From positions 1-64,000 of the forward strand of contig CAWAMS010000002.1 of the NCBI GenBank assembly GCA_963783245.1: a stretch of DNA of 64,000 nucleotides, read 5' to 3'. Made by a program: the position numbers and the translations under genes. Below the pieces are notes generated by a model. The model saw nothing but the letters and a program-made list of their open reading frames with translations. It ran no database searches and was not told the DNA's origin. Shown here piece after piece: positions 8,972-17,798 of the stretch. Origin of the DNA: Bog-473 sp963783245. GTDB taxonomy: Bacteria > Actinomycetota > Acidimicrobiia > Acidimicrobiales > RAAP-2. Within the stretch, counting starts at the first letter, position 1; the number at the start of each line of letters is the position of its first letter.

Positions 8972-10051
8972 ATGTTCGATGACCGGATTGCCGCGCTCGA
9001 GGCCGAATTCGACGCGGTCGAGGCCGACCTCGCTGATCCGGCCATTCTCTCCGATTCCGATCGCGTGCGCGATCTCTCCCGACGCCACAAGGAGTTAGGG
9101 GAGATCGTCCGCGTCTGGCACGAGCTGACCGCCTCCCGCGCCGATGTGGCTACTGCCCGCGAAATGATGACAGAGGCTTCGGGTGACGAGCGCGAGATGA
9201 TGCGCCAGGAGGTCGAAGAGGCCGAGGCGGCCGTGACCGAACATGAGGCCAGGATCCAATCGCTCCTGCTGCCCAAGGATCCCAACGTCGGCCGGAACGT
9301 GATCATGGAGATCCGCGGCGCGGTCGGTGGCGATGAGGCGAATCTCTTCGCCCGCGTCCTCTACGACATGTACCAGCGTTTTGCCGCGCTGGAGAAGTGG
9401 AAGGTCGAGATCCTTTCGGAAGATGCCTCCGATCGGGACGGGATCAACGAAGCGGTCTTCTTGGTGAAGGGTCCCGATGCGTACCTGCGTCTTGAGCACG
9501 AAGCCGGCACGCATCGCGTGCAGCGGGTGCCGGTGACCGAGGCCAAAGGACGGATCCACACATCGACTGCAACCGTCACCGTGCTGCCCGAGGCAGCCGA
9601 GGTCGAGGTGGACATCGACCCGAACGACCTCAAGATCGATGTGTACCGGTCGACCGGCCCCGGAGGCCAGTCGGTGAACACGACGGACTCGGCCGTGCGC
9701 ATCACCCACATTCCCACCGGCACCGTGGTGGCCATGCAGGACGAAAAGAGCCAGATCCAGAACCGGGCGAAGGCGATGGTCGTGCTGCGGGCCCGCCTGC
9801 TCAAGGCCGAACAGGATCGCCAGGCCGCTGCCATGTCGCTGCAGCGCAAGGGCCAGGTCGGCGCCGGGGGGCGGACCGACAAGATCCGCACCTACAACTT
9901 CAAGGAGAACCGGGTCACCGACCACCGGATAAACCTGACGCTCTACAAGCTGGACCAGGTGCTGGCGGGAGACCTCACCGAGCTCACCGATGCATTGATG
10001 GCGGACAAACGGGCACGTCAACTGGCCGGCGAGGACGAAGAGGTTCTGTGA
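8972..10051 (+). CDS. prfA: Peptide chain release factor 1
   Basis: It recognises UAA and UAG and triggers peptide release. The protein is 359 residues long and shows the codon-recognition tripeptide PVT inside HRVQRVPVTEAKGRIHTS (PxT, as in RF1, not SPF as in RF2) and the catalytic GGQ in TGPGGQSVNTTDSAVRITH. The N-terminal helical domain is intact. The stop codon overlaps the GTG start of prmC, the methylase that modifies the GGQ glutamine, so the pair is translationally coupled. Confidence 0.97.
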   Translation: MFDDRIAALEAEFDAVEADLADPAILSDSDRVRDLSRRHKELGEIVRVWHELTASRADVATAREMMTEASGDEREMMRQEVEEAEAAVTEHEARIQSLLLPKDPNVGRNVIMEIRGAVGGDEANLFARVLYDMYQRFAALEKWKVEILSEDASDRDGINEAVFLVKGPDAYLRLEHEAGTHRVQRVPVTEAKGRIHTSTATVTVLPEAAEVEVDIDPNDLKIDVYRSTGPGGQSVNTTDSAVRITHIPTGTVVAMQDEKSQIQNRAKAMVVLRARLLKAEQDRQAAAMSLQRKGQVGAGGRTDKIRTYNFKENRVTDHRINLTLYKLDQVLAGDLTELTDALMADKRARQLAGEDEEVL

Positions 10052-10918
10052 CCCGGGGCGAGCTGACTGCAGAGCTCGCCGCTTCGCTGGGCCTGCGTCA
10101 CGAGGCGCGCTTCATCGTCGAGGAGATTCTCGGTGCCCCCACGTCGGGCTCGGCGCAGGTCGTTGCGCCGGCCGACCTTGCGGCCATCCGTACGCTGGAA
10201 GCACGCCGTCGAGCGGGCGAGCCGCTTGCAGTATGTCCTCGGCCACTGGGCCTTTCGCACGCTCGACCTCCTGGTCGATCCCCGAGTGCTGATCCCGCGG
10301 CCCGAGACCGAGCAGGTGGTCGAGGTGGCGCTCCGAGAGCTCGACCGTCTCGGGCGGGAGGCGCCAGTCGTCGTCGATGCCGGCACGGGTTCCGGCGCCA
10401 TCGCGCTCTCCCTGGCGACGGAATTGGCCGATCGGCTTCCGGGCGGCCGTGTGTGGGCCACTGACGCGAGCGCCGAGGCACTCGCCGTGGCGAGGACAAA
10501 TCTGGAGCGGGTGCGCGCACAGCACGAGGAAACGGTGCTCCCCGTCACCTTTGTGCAGGGGTCGTGGTTGGGCGCGCTCCCCGCCGTGGTGCGCGGTTCG
10601 GTCGATCTCGTCGTGGCGAATCCGCCCTACGTCGCCACCGGAGAATGGTCCGACCTTCCCGGCGAGGTGCAACGTGAGCCCTACGCAGCCCTGGTGGCGG
10701 GCGCCGGTTCCGACGGAACCCCCGGGCTGGCGGATGTGGAGCGGGTGCTGGCGCAGGCACTGACCTGGTTGGCGCGGCCCGGTGCGGTGGTCATCGAAAT
10801 GGCGCCGGGCCAGACCGACGCGGCGTCCCGCCTGGCCCGGTCGATGGGGTATGTCGACGTGCGTGTGGAGAAGGACCTCGCGCAACGGCAGCGGACCCTG
10901 GTGGGTCGGACCAGATGA
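10048..10918 (+). CDS. prmC: Release factor glutamine methyltransferase (one frameshift)
   Basis: This SAM-dependent enzyme N5-methylates the glutamine of the GGQ motif in release factors. The N-terminal helical domain (GLRHEARFIVEEILG) is read in one frame. After an extra base near 10230 (CTTGCAG where CTTCAG restores QYVLGHWAF) the Rossmann domain follows: RPETEQVVEVAL, VVDAGTGSGAIALSLA and the catalytic NPPY in VANPPYVATGEW. Family order and length (about 289 residues) are normal once the break is bridged. The GTG start lies within the prfA stop and the ATGA at its end overlaps the next gene. Confidence 0.9.
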
Positions 10919-11588
10919 GCGGTCCGCGCGTCGTGACGCCGCGTCAACTCGGCGAGGTGGCGGACGCATTGGCCGCGGGCCGTGCCGTCGCGGTCCCGGG
11001 TGATGGTGGATATCAATTGGCGGTCCTCCACGTCGCGTCCGGGAGGCCTCGACCGCTGGCGCGCCGTTGGCGCACCCGCGGACGATGCGGGTGTGTATGC
11101 CGTGGTCGGGAGCAGGGCGCAGGCAGCCGCGCTGACGACACAGTGGAACACGCAGACGGCGCACTTGACGGATCGCATGTGGCCCGGTCCGCTGACCGTC
11201 GTCCTGCCGGTACGCAAGGACTCCGTGCCGGCGGCCTCAGGCGACGCCGTCGTGCACCTGACCATGCCGTCGTGGCGTCCCCTCAGAACGCTGGTCCGAC
11301 GGAGTGGGCCACTCTCGGTGATGCTTCTCGCGGCGCGCCGACGGGGCACCGCTCACGAGGGCCGGGGACGTGCAGGCCCGACTGATCGACACCGACGACG
11401 TCTCGTTCGTCCTCGACGGTGGGCCGCGCGGTGGCCCGTCCCCGACGGTGGTCGACTGTACGCAGTCGCCCCCGAGGGTGCAGTGGGTCGGGGCGTTGCC
11501 CGAGAGCTACGTCGAGGCCGCCCTCCTGATGGGCGACCGCAGGCGCAGATGGTTCACACGCAAGAACGCCGACGACACGTTGGGCTGA
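10915..11588 (+). CDS. Divergent YrdC/Sua5-family protein (at least two frameshifts)
   Basis: The position after prmC and parts of the sequence (MWPGPLTVVLP; PLTRAGDVQARL; VLDGGPRGGPSPTVVDCT) match the threonylcarbamoyl-AMP synthase family (TsaC/YwlC), which makes the t6A precursor. Frames change near 11030 and near 11345. Even with the breaks bridged, the N-terminal substrate-binding stretch that normally reads like PTDTVYGL is AVPGDGGYQLAV, and the usual SANPSG segment appears only as PTGTPL. So this may be a degenerate or non-canonical paralogue with the true enzyme elsewhere. It begins at ATG 10915, overlapping prmC. Confidence 0.6.
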
Positions 11589-11677
11589 ACTCGTCGGCCC
11601 CCGGTCGGGGCAACGGCCCCGTGTCGTCGCCGCGGCCCTGATTCCCCGTGTCGCCGGGCCTCTCCCGGGCCGCTCGG

Positions 11678-11683
11678 TACACT
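11678..11683 (+). promoter_or_regulatory. Candidate -10 box of rpiB (leaderless)
   Basis: TACACT ends eight bases before the ATG at 11692, so the predicted start of transcription falls at or next to the start codon. No ribosome binding site is seen upstream of this ATG. Confidence 0.45.
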
Positions 11684-11691
11684 GAACCCTC

Positions 11692-12177
11692 ATGCGCGTC
11701 GCCTTCGGCTCGGACCATGCCGGGTTCGCTCTCAAGCAGGTCCTGAAGGCCGAGCTCGAGGGGCGGGGCCACGTGGTCACCGACCTGGGGACCACCGACG
11801 CCGAGCTGCGGGTGGACTATCCCGACTTCGGTGCCGCCGTGGGGCGAGCGGTGGCGAGGGGCCAGGCTGAGCTGGGCGTCTGTACGTGCGGGACGGGGAT
11901 CGGCATCGCCATGGCGGCCAACAAGATTCCCGGCGTCCGGGCGGCGGTGGTGCACGATGTCACGACGGCCACCCTGGCCCGCCGGCACAACCATGCGAAT
12001 GTCGTGTGCCTCGGGAGCCGCGTGGTGGGCGTGGCCGTGGCCATCGATGCCATCGACGCCTTCCTCGCCGCTCCGGAGGAGCCCCGCCATGAGGGGCGCA
12101 TCGCCAAGCTGGCCGACCTGGACCGGGACCCTGACCGGGACCGGGAGCTCATCCACGACCACGAAGGAGCTCTATGA
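11692..12177 (+). CDS. rpiB: Ribose-5-phosphate isomerase B (RpiB/LacAB family)
   Basis: It interconverts ribose 5-phosphate and ribulose 5-phosphate. The 161-residue protein shows FGSDHAGFALK at the N-terminus (phosphate and substrate contacts), the catalytic loop CTCGTGIGIAMAANK with the active cysteine near residue 66, and RRHNHANVVCLGSR, the His/Arg-containing segment of the family. The C-terminal tail is rich in Asp and Arg. No Shine-Dalgarno sequence is obvious. The stop overlaps glyA by ATGA. Confidence 0.92.
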   Translation: MRVAFGSDHAGFALKQVLKAELEGRGHVVTDLGTTDAELRVDYPDFGAAVGRAVARGQAELGVCTCGTGIGIAMAANKIPGVRAAVVHDVTTATLARRHNHANVVCLGSRVVGVAVAIDAIDAFLAAPEEPRHEGRIAKLADLDRDPDRDRELIHDHEGAL

Positions 12178-13457
12178 GCACGTACGAAACCGCACTGGCC
12201 TCCGATCCGGAGGTCGCAACCCTCATCGACAAGGAGCTCGAACGCCAGCAGACCACGCTGCAGCTCATCGCTTCGGAGAACTTCACGTCCCCGGCCGTGC
12301 TCGCCGCATCGGGCTCCGTGCTGACCAACAAGTACTCGGAGGGGTACCCGGGGAAGCGGTACTACGGGGGCAACCAGGTGATCGACGAGGTCGAGGATCT
12401 GGCCCGGGACCGGGCCACCGCGCTGTTCGGGGCCGATCACGCGAACGTGCAGCCCCATGCCGGAGCGAACGCCAACCTCGCCGTCTACCAGGCGCTTTTG
12501 GAGCCGGGCGCCACCATTCTGGCCATGCGCCTCGATCATGGGGGGCACCTGACCCACGGCTCCCCGGCATCGATTACCTCGAAGATCTGGCGCTTCGTGG
12601 CCTACGGGGTGACGCCGGCCACGGACGACGCCGATGCTCCGGGAGAGGTCATCGACTTCGACCAGGTGGCTGACCTGGCCAAGCAGGAGCAGCCCGCCCT
12701 CATTGTGGCGGGCTCGACCGCGTATGCCCGCACGATCGACCCCCGACCATTCCGTGAGATCGCCGATTCGGTCGGGGCGCTCTTCATGTTCGATGCCGCC
12801 CACCCGGCGGGCCTCATCGCCGGCGGGGCCCACCCCAGCCCGGTCGGGGTGGCCGACGTGGTCACCCTGACGACGCACAAGACGTTGCGCGGCCCGAGGG
12901 GGGGCGCCATCCTGTGCAACGCCGACCTGGCGAAGAGGATCGACAGTGCGGTGTTCCCGGGCCTCCAGGGTGGGCCGTTGGAACACGTCATCGCCGCCAA
13001 AGCGGTGGCATTCGCCGAGGCGTCCCGACCCGAATTCCGCCGTTATGCGGCCGACATCGTGACCAATGCCGCCGCCCTGGGTGCGGCGATGTTGGACGAA
13101 GGCTTCCGCCTGGTCTCCGGCGGCACCGACAACCACATGATCCTGGTCGACCTGCGGACGTTCGACGCAGAGCTCACGGGCCGTGAGGCCCAGGAGGTGC
13201 TGGACCGGGCCGGTATCACCCTCAACCGGAACACCATCCCCGACGATCCCCGCTCACCGTTCGTCACGTCGGGGCTCCGGCTGGGCACGGCGGCCGAGAC
13301 CACGGCGGGCATGGGCCCCGGCGAGATGCAGGCCATCGCCTCTCTCATCGGTCGCACGCTGCGGGACCGGACCGACGAGGCACGGATCGCGTCCGTGCGC
13401 GGTGAGGTTGCCGCCCTCTGTTCCGCTTTCCCGCCTTACCCGGATCTGTTGAAATAG
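12174..13457 (+). CDS. glyA: Serine hydroxymethyltransferase
   Basis: A PLP enzyme that converts serine and tetrahydrofolate to glycine and methylene-THF. 427 residues, the family's usual size. Motifs: LIASENFTSPAVL, NKYSEGYPGKRYYGG, HANVQPHAGANAN, LDHGGHLTHGSP, DAAHPAGLIAGG and the PLP lysine (about K236) in TTHKTLRGPRGG. It is translationally coupled to rpiB upstream and followed after six bases by wecA, so rpiB-glyA-wecA probably form one transcript. Confidence 0.97.
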   Translation: MSTYETALASDPEVATLIDKELERQQTTLQLIASENFTSPAVLAASGSVLTNKYSEGYPGKRYYGGNQVIDEVEDLARDRATALFGADHANVQPHAGANANLAVYQALLEPGATILAMRLDHGGHLTHGSPASITSKIWRFVAYGVTPATDDADAPGEVIDFDQVADLAKQEQPALIVAGSTAYARTIDPRPFREIADSVGALFMFDAAHPAGLIAGGAHPSPVGVADVVTLTTHKTLRGPRGGAILCNADLAKRIDSAVFPGLQGGPLEHVIAAKAVAFAEASRPEFRRYAADIVTNAAALGAAMLDEGFRLVSGGTDNHMILVDLRTFDAELTGREAQEVLDRAGITLNRNTIPDDPRSPFVTSGLRLGTAAETTAGMGPGEMQAIASLIGRTLRDRTDEARIASVRGEVAALCSAFPPYPDLLK

Positions 13458-13463
13458 CCCGGG

Positions 13464-14696
13464 ATGCCGAATCTCGGTTGGTACGGGCTGGTATTGCTGG
13501 TGGCGGCGGGAGCGACCGCCGCCTTCACCGTCCCGGCCCGCCGTCTCTCACTACGGGTGGGGTACGTGGCCGCTCCCAACGAGCGCACGATGCACGAGAC
13601 GCCCATCCCCTACGGAGGTGGGGCGGCCATGTTCCTCGGCTTCCTGGTGGCGGTGCTGGCTGCCGCAGCGATCCCGGCCCTGCGCCCGATCTTCAGCGAC
13701 TCCCCCGAGATGCTGGGTGTCGTCCTTGCTGCGGGGGCCATCTTCGCCGTGGGCCTGATCGACGACGTCCGCGACATGTCCGCCCCGGCCAAGTTGGCGG
13801 GACAGATACTGGCTGCCAGCATCCTTTACTTCCTCGGCGTCACCATGTACCAGTTCAAGGTGCCGCTGGCAGGGTTCATCGTCCTGACCCCCGGGGTCAT
13901 CCCCCTCATCACCGCGGCCTGGGTGATCGCCCTGGCCAACGCCATCAACCTCATCGACGGCCTGGACGGCCTGGCAGCGGGCATCGTGGCGATCGGCGGG
14001 GGGGCGCTGGCCATCTACGGCATCCGTCTCATGGCCTTGGGCATCTTGCCCATCGACAACGTCGGCCCCCTGGTGGCGGTGATCGCCTGTGGCATCTGCC
14101 TGGGCTTTCTCCCGTTCAATTTCAACCCCGCCCGGCTGTTCATGGGCGATGCCGGCGCGCTCTTGCTGGGCGTCCTGATGGCGGCCTCGACCATGGTCAT
14201 CGGAGGACGGACGCCGCCCACGAGTGGCGTGACCTATTTCTTCTTTGCCCCGCTGTTCATCCCCTTCTTCATCCTGGGGGTGCCGATCGTCGACCTGACC
14301 TTTGCCTTCATCCGGCGGACGGCGCACGGACAGAGCTTTCACACCCCCGACAAGCAGCACATTCATCACCGCCTGCTCCGCCTGGGCCACGGGCCCCGGC
14401 GCAGCGTGCTCATCCTGTGGGCCTGGACCGCCATCCTCTCGGGATTCCTCCTGTTCCCCCTGTTCATGCACCGGGCCAACGCCTTCATCCCGTTGGGGGC
14501 GGCTGCCCTCGGCGTCGGCCTCTACACCTTGTTCCACCCCGGGTTGCGCAAAGGGAACGGCGAGGCGGCGGACGAGGCGGCGGACGATGTGGTCCCCGTC
14601 GCTCCCGGCGTGACAACTGCCGGAGAGAGCGAAAACGGGCACGCTCCCAAGCCGGCGGCCAACGGGCGCTCGGCCGAGGTCATCCGGTTCCCCTGA
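13464..14696 (+). CDS. wecA: WecA/TagO/Rfe-like undecaprenyl-phosphate sugar-1-phosphate transferase
   Basis: An integral membrane enzyme of the MraY/WecA family that loads a sugar 1-phosphate (typically GlcNAc-1-P) onto polyprenyl phosphate to start cell-wall polymer synthesis. About ten hydrophobic helices are seen. Family motifs are VGLIDDVRD (metal-binding aspartates), NAINLIDGLDGLAAG, FNFNPARLFMGDAG and the WecA-type HIHHRL near the C-terminal third. The last ~50 residues are a polar Glu/Asp/Ala-rich cytoplasmic tail. In mycobacteria the orthologue at this place starts arabinogalactan linker synthesis; the acceptor polymer here is unknown. Confidence 0.9.
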   Translation: MPNLGWYGLVLLVAAGATAAFTVPARRLSLRVGYVAAPNERTMHETPIPYGGGAAMFLGFLVAVLAAAAIPALRPIFSDSPEMLGVVLAAGAIFAVGLIDDVRDMSAPAKLAGQILAASILYFLGVTMYQFKVPLAGFIVLTPGVIPLITAAWVIALANAINLIDGLDGLAAGIVAIGGGALAIYGIRLMALGILPIDNVGPLVAVIACGICLGFLPFNFNPARLFMGDAGALLLGVLMAASTMVIGGRTPPTSGVTYFFFAPLFIPFFILGVPIVDLTFAFIRRTAHGQSFHTPDKQHIHHRLLRLGHGPRRSVLILWAWTAILSGFLLFPLFMHRANAFIPLGAAALGVGLYTLFHPGLRKGNGEAADEAADDVVPVAPGVTTAGESENGHAPKPAANGRSAEVIRFP

Positions 14697-14892
14697 CCGT
14701 GGGCCGGGGAATCGTTTGGACGCCATCAGGGCCAAAGTGCGATGATGACGCCTGTGTACTTCGTCCACCTCGCCTCGTACGACGCCTCCATTCCGGGCAC
14801 TCGGCCGACGGACTCTGGCGCGCCACGTCCCGCGTAGAGGATCGGTTTTCGTATGCGTGGTCAAGTAAGCACAGTCGTGCGCGCCCCGTTCG

Positions 14893-15138
14893 GTGACGGA
14901 TCCGGAGAAGCCGGACGAGGTTTCGGCCGAGGCCGACGGGGTCAAGCCGTTGCCCGGCGCCGTGGCGTTTTTGAACATGGGGCTGTCGGCCGCAGTGTGC
15001 GTGGGGGTCGGCGTCGCGCTGGGAATTTGGGCGGACGATTCGTGGCATACCGCGCCGGCGCTGCTGGTCGTGGGATTGTTGCTGGGATTGGCGGCGGCCA
15101 CCTTCTTGGTGATCGGGCAGATTCGCAAGTATCTGTAA
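14893..15138 (+). CDS. atpZ: AtpZ/AtpI-like small membrane protein
   Basis: 81 residues with a polar N-terminus and two membrane segments (FLNMGLSAAVCVGVGVALGI and ALLVVGLLLGLAAATFLVI). The layout LGIWADD...VGLLLGLAAA resembles the AtpZ/AtpI assembly factors found first in ATP synthase operons. GTG 14893 is the only plausible start since a stop codon lies in frame at 14866. The 196-base gap upstream (14697-14892) probably contains the operon promoter, but I cannot identify it with confidence. Confidence 0.7.
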   Translation: MTDPEKPDEVSAEADGVKPLPGAVAFLNMGLSAAVCVGVGVALGIWADDSWHTAPALLVVGLLLGLAAATFLVIGQIRKYL

Positions 15139-15148
15139 CGGGGGCAGC

Positions 15149-15568
15149 ATGAGCATGATGTCGGGTCTATCGGACCTCGAGGGGACGGCACTGGTGAAAG
15201 TGCTGCGCCGCACGACCGTGTCCGCCTTGATCGTGGGTGGGGGCGCGGTGATCATCGCGCTCTTCGTGTCCTCGCCCCTGGCTGCAGTGGGGATCGTCGT
15301 GGGACTGGCGATGGCCATCATCAACCTGCGCTTCCTCGACGCGGGAGTGGCCAAGGTGCAGACCAAGGGGGAGACCAACAAGAAGGTCCTTCGGCGCGCC
15401 ATGGGGACCAAGAGCGTGACGCGCCTCGGGGTGATCACCGTCATCGCCATCGGCCTCTTGTTCCTCAACGGGGCACTCGGTATCGGCACGGTGATCGGAT
15501 TGGTGATCTTCCAACTGCTCTTCGTGGCCAATGTGGGCCGGGTGCTCGTGAGCCAGGGGATCCAGTGA
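15149..15568 (+). CDS. atpI: ATP synthase I-like membrane protein
   Basis: 139 residues with four predicted membrane helices in two pairs separated by a basic loop (KVQTKGETNKKVLRRAMG). Size, topology and position just before atpB match the AtpI/UncI accessory subunit, which helps c-ring assembly and Mg uptake in other bacteria. Sequence conservation in this family is low, so the assignment rests mainly on context. Confidence 0.65.
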   Translation: MSMMSGLSDLEGTALVKVLRRTTVSALIVGGGAVIIALFVSSPLAAVGIVVGLAMAIINLRFLDAGVAKVQTKGETNKKVLRRAMGTKSVTRLGVITVIAIGLLFLNGALGIGTVIGLVIFQLLFVANVGRVLVSQGIQ

Positions 15569-15598
15569 GCCGGAGCCACCCATGAGACAGGGCATCCG

Positions 15599-16333
15599 AT
15601 GAGACACAGTTTCATGCTGGCCAGCGGCAATATCACCATCGGTGACCACCGCGGCGTCGTGCACGTCGGCGGTTTGACGATCGATCTCGATGTCGTGTGG
15701 ACCACGCTCATCGCCGCCGCCATCGTGCTCGCCCTGGGTTTCCTCATGGTGCGCAAGGTCACTTCAGGCGTACCCGGGAGGCTGCAACTCTTCTGGGAGA
15801 CGATCACCGAGCAGGTCTCGGACCTGGCCGACTCGGCCATCGGGCCTCAGGGTCGGCGCTTCGTCGGCCTGGGCGTCAGCGTCGGCATCTTCATCCTCGT
15901 GTGCAACTGGATCGCCTTCGTCCCGAGCGGGGATCCCGGCTTTCTGGCTCCGCCCACCGGTGACGTCAATCTGCCACTGGCGATGGCCCTCACCGTGATC
16001 GTCCTGGTCCACTACAACTCGATCAGGACCCGTGGCTTCAGGGGCTACCTGCATCACTACGCCACGCCCTATTCCGCACTTGTCCCGATCAACATCATCG
16101 AGGAGATCACCAAGCCGATCACCATGACCTTCCGACTCTTCGGGAATATCTTCTCGGGCGTCCTGATGATCACCGTGATCGTGACGCTGATCCCGCCCTA
16201 CCTCTCCTGGATCGGCCTGGCCGTCTGGAAGCCGTTCGACGAATTGTTCATTGGCGCCATACAGGCCTTCATTTTCGCCCTGCTCACGATCATGTACCTC
16301 GGTATGGGCATGAGCACCGACGAGCAGCATTGA
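15599..16333 (+). CDS. atpB: ATP synthase F0 subunit a
   Basis: The membrane stator subunit that forms the proton half-channels against the c-ring. 244 residues with five to six membrane helices. The essential arginine is visible in MTFRLFGNIFSG (about R179), and the last helix carries FIFALLTIMYLGMG. ATG 15599 and ATG 15614 are both possible starts. It is followed by atpE after 76 bases. Confidence 0.95.
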   Translation: MRHSFMLASGNITIGDHRGVVHVGGLTIDLDVVWTTLIAAAIVLALGFLMVRKVTSGVPGRLQLFWETITEQVSDLADSAIGPQGRRFVGLGVSVGIFILVCNWIAFVPSGDPGFLAPPTGDVNLPLAMALTVIVLVHYNSIRTRGFRGYLHHYATPYSALVPINIIEEITKPITMTFRLFGNIFSGVLMITVIVTLIPPYLSWIGLAVWKPFDELFIGAIQAFIFALLTIMYLGMGMSTDEQH

Positions 16334-16409
16334 GCCCGTGACACGCCGCATCCCGGTTCACGTCCAAACGATCTAACGATGTACGCAGTTCTCGACAAAG
16401 GAGAGAAAG

Positions 16410-16682
16410 ATGGCAGCAGACACAGTAGAAAGCTCGATACGCATCGCCGGCGCCCTTGTCGGTGGCGGCCTTGCGCTCGGGGGAGGCGCCATCGGCGCCG
16501 CGGTCGGTGACGGCCTGGCCGGTTCGCAGACGATCGCCGCCATTGCCCGGCAGCCTGAGATCGAGGCCAAGGCCCGTCAGTACTTCTTCCTGACCGTGGG
16601 TCTGGTGGAGGCCATGTACTTCATCAACCTGCTGTTCATGGTGGTGTTCGTCTACGTCTTCGCCGCCAAGAGCGTCAAGTAG
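16410..16682 (+). CDS. atpE: ATP synthase F0 subunit c
   Basis: 90 residues forming a two-helix hairpin. Helix 1 is glycine-rich (GGGLALGGGAIGAAVGDG), the polar loop is ARQPE, and helix 2 carries the ion-binding glutamate at about E67 in GLVEAMYF. The residues that accompany sodium binding in Na-type rings (Gln in helix 1, Ser/Thr after the Glu) are not seen, so a proton ring is inferred. A clear AAAGGAGAG lies before ATG 16410. Confidence 0.97.
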   Translation: MAADTVESSIRIAGALVGGGLALGGGAIGAAVGDGLAGSQTIAAIARQPEIEAKARQYFFLTVGLVEAMYFINLLFMVVFVYVFAAKSVK

Positions 16683-16752
16683 GAACGTTGTCCCGCAGCG
16701 AACCGACGGCAACCGTCACCAGGCCGGTAAGTCACCGGAGACCGAGAGCGAC

Positions 16753-17292
16753 ATGACGACAGCAGGCATCTTCCTTCTCCCGAACGGGACATTCTTCGTT
16801 GAGCTGATTGTCTTCATCGTCCTGATCGTGATCATCGGCAAGAAGATCATCCCGCCCATTACCGGTGCGATGGCGGAACGACAGGAGCGGATCCGCGCCT
16901 CACTCGACGCGGCGGACCAGGCGCGCGCCGACGCGGTGGCGGCCGACGACGAGCGACGTGCCGTGCTCGAAGAGGCACGACAGACGGCCCGTGAGGTTGT
17001 GGCGCAGGCCAACCGGACCGCCGAGGCGGTACGCGTCGATGCGCAGGCCCGGGGCCAGGCGGAGTTCGAGCGCATCGTCGGCGGGGCCGAGGCCGACGTG
17101 GCCCGGGCGCGCCAGGGCGCCGTCGAGGATGCGGCGAACCGACTGGGTGAGATCGCCATCGACGTCGTCGAGCGTGTCATCGGGCGTCCCGTCAGCGCCG
17201 AGGCCCACCACGACATCATTGAGGAAGCGGTCAGTTCCCTTCGTGCTGATGCAGACGGTGGCGCAGTGGCCAGTTCGGGGGCCCGCCAGTGA
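16753..17292 (+). CDS. atpF: ATP synthase F0 subunit b (first copy)
   Basis: 179 residues: an N-terminal membrane anchor (VELIVFIVLIVIIGKKIIPPI) and a long charged coiled coil that forms the peripheral stalk. From about residue 50 on it is strikingly similar to the next gene; blocks such as QANRTAEAVRVDAQARGQAE are identical in both, as is the SSGARQ terminus. It overlaps the following gene by four bases (GTGA). Confidence 0.93.
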   Translation: MTTAGIFLLPNGTFFVELIVFIVLIVIIGKKIIPPITGAMAERQERIRASLDAADQARADAVAADDERRAVLEEARQTAREVVAQANRTAEAVRVDAQARGQAEFERIVGGAEADVARARQGAVEDAANRLGEIAIDVVERVIGRPVSAEAHHDIIEEAVSSLRADADGGAVASSGARQ

Positions 17293-17798
17293 AGAATTTC
17301 ATCATTGAGGCGATCGTCTCGCTCGTTCTGCTCTACATCCTCTGGAAGAAGGTGTGGCCGCTCCTCGTGGTGGCCATGGCGAAAAAGCAAGAGCAGATCC
17401 GCGTCTCCCTTGAGGCGGCCGACCAGGCGCGCGCCGACGCCATGTCCGCCGACGACGAGCGTCGTGCCGCGCTCGAGGAGACACGGCAGACGGCCCAGGA
17501 GATCGTGGCGCAGGCCAACCGGACCGCCGAGGCGGTGCGCGTCGACGCGCAGGCCCGGGGCCAGGCGGAGTTCGAACGCATCGTGGGCAGCGCAGAGATC
17601 GAGGTGGCCCTGGCCCGCCAGCGCGCCGTCGAGGAGGCGGCGGGCCGCTTGGGCCAGATCGTCATGGACGTGGTCGAGCGTGTCATCGCGCGCGAGGTCA
17701 ACGCCGAGGCCCACCACGACCTCATCGAGGAAGCGGTCAATGCATTGAACGCCGACGCGACCGGCAGCGCGGCCGCCAGTTCAGGGGCGCGTCAGTGA
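17289..17798 (+). CDS. atpF': ATP synthase F0 subunit b' (second, duplicated copy)
   Basis: 169 residues with a different, shorter membrane anchor (IIEAIVSLVLLYILWKKVW) but a stalk nearly identical to the preceding b subunit. The pair is best explained by a tandem duplication or gene conversion limited to the cytoplasmic part. Two b-type subunits in one stalk are known from photosynthetic bacteria and from mycobacteria (b plus b-delta fusion); here both are full and the delta subunit is separate. GTG 17289 overlaps the upstream stop. Confidence 0.9.
   Translation: MKNFIIEAIVSLVLLYILWKKVWPLLVVAMAKKQEQIRVSLEAADQARADAMSADDERRAALEETRQTAQEIVAQANRTAEAVRVDAQARGQAEFERIVGSAEIEVALARQRAVEEAAGRLGQIVMDVVERVIAREVNAEAHHDLIEEAVNALNADATGSAAASSGARQ

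Noticed and set aside
13551..15191. A 546-codon reverse-strand frame across wecA and the start of the atp operon
   Set aside because: Composition is that of an antisense shadow (long Asp/His/Gly-rich runs), and the forward strand holds wecA with clear family motifs.
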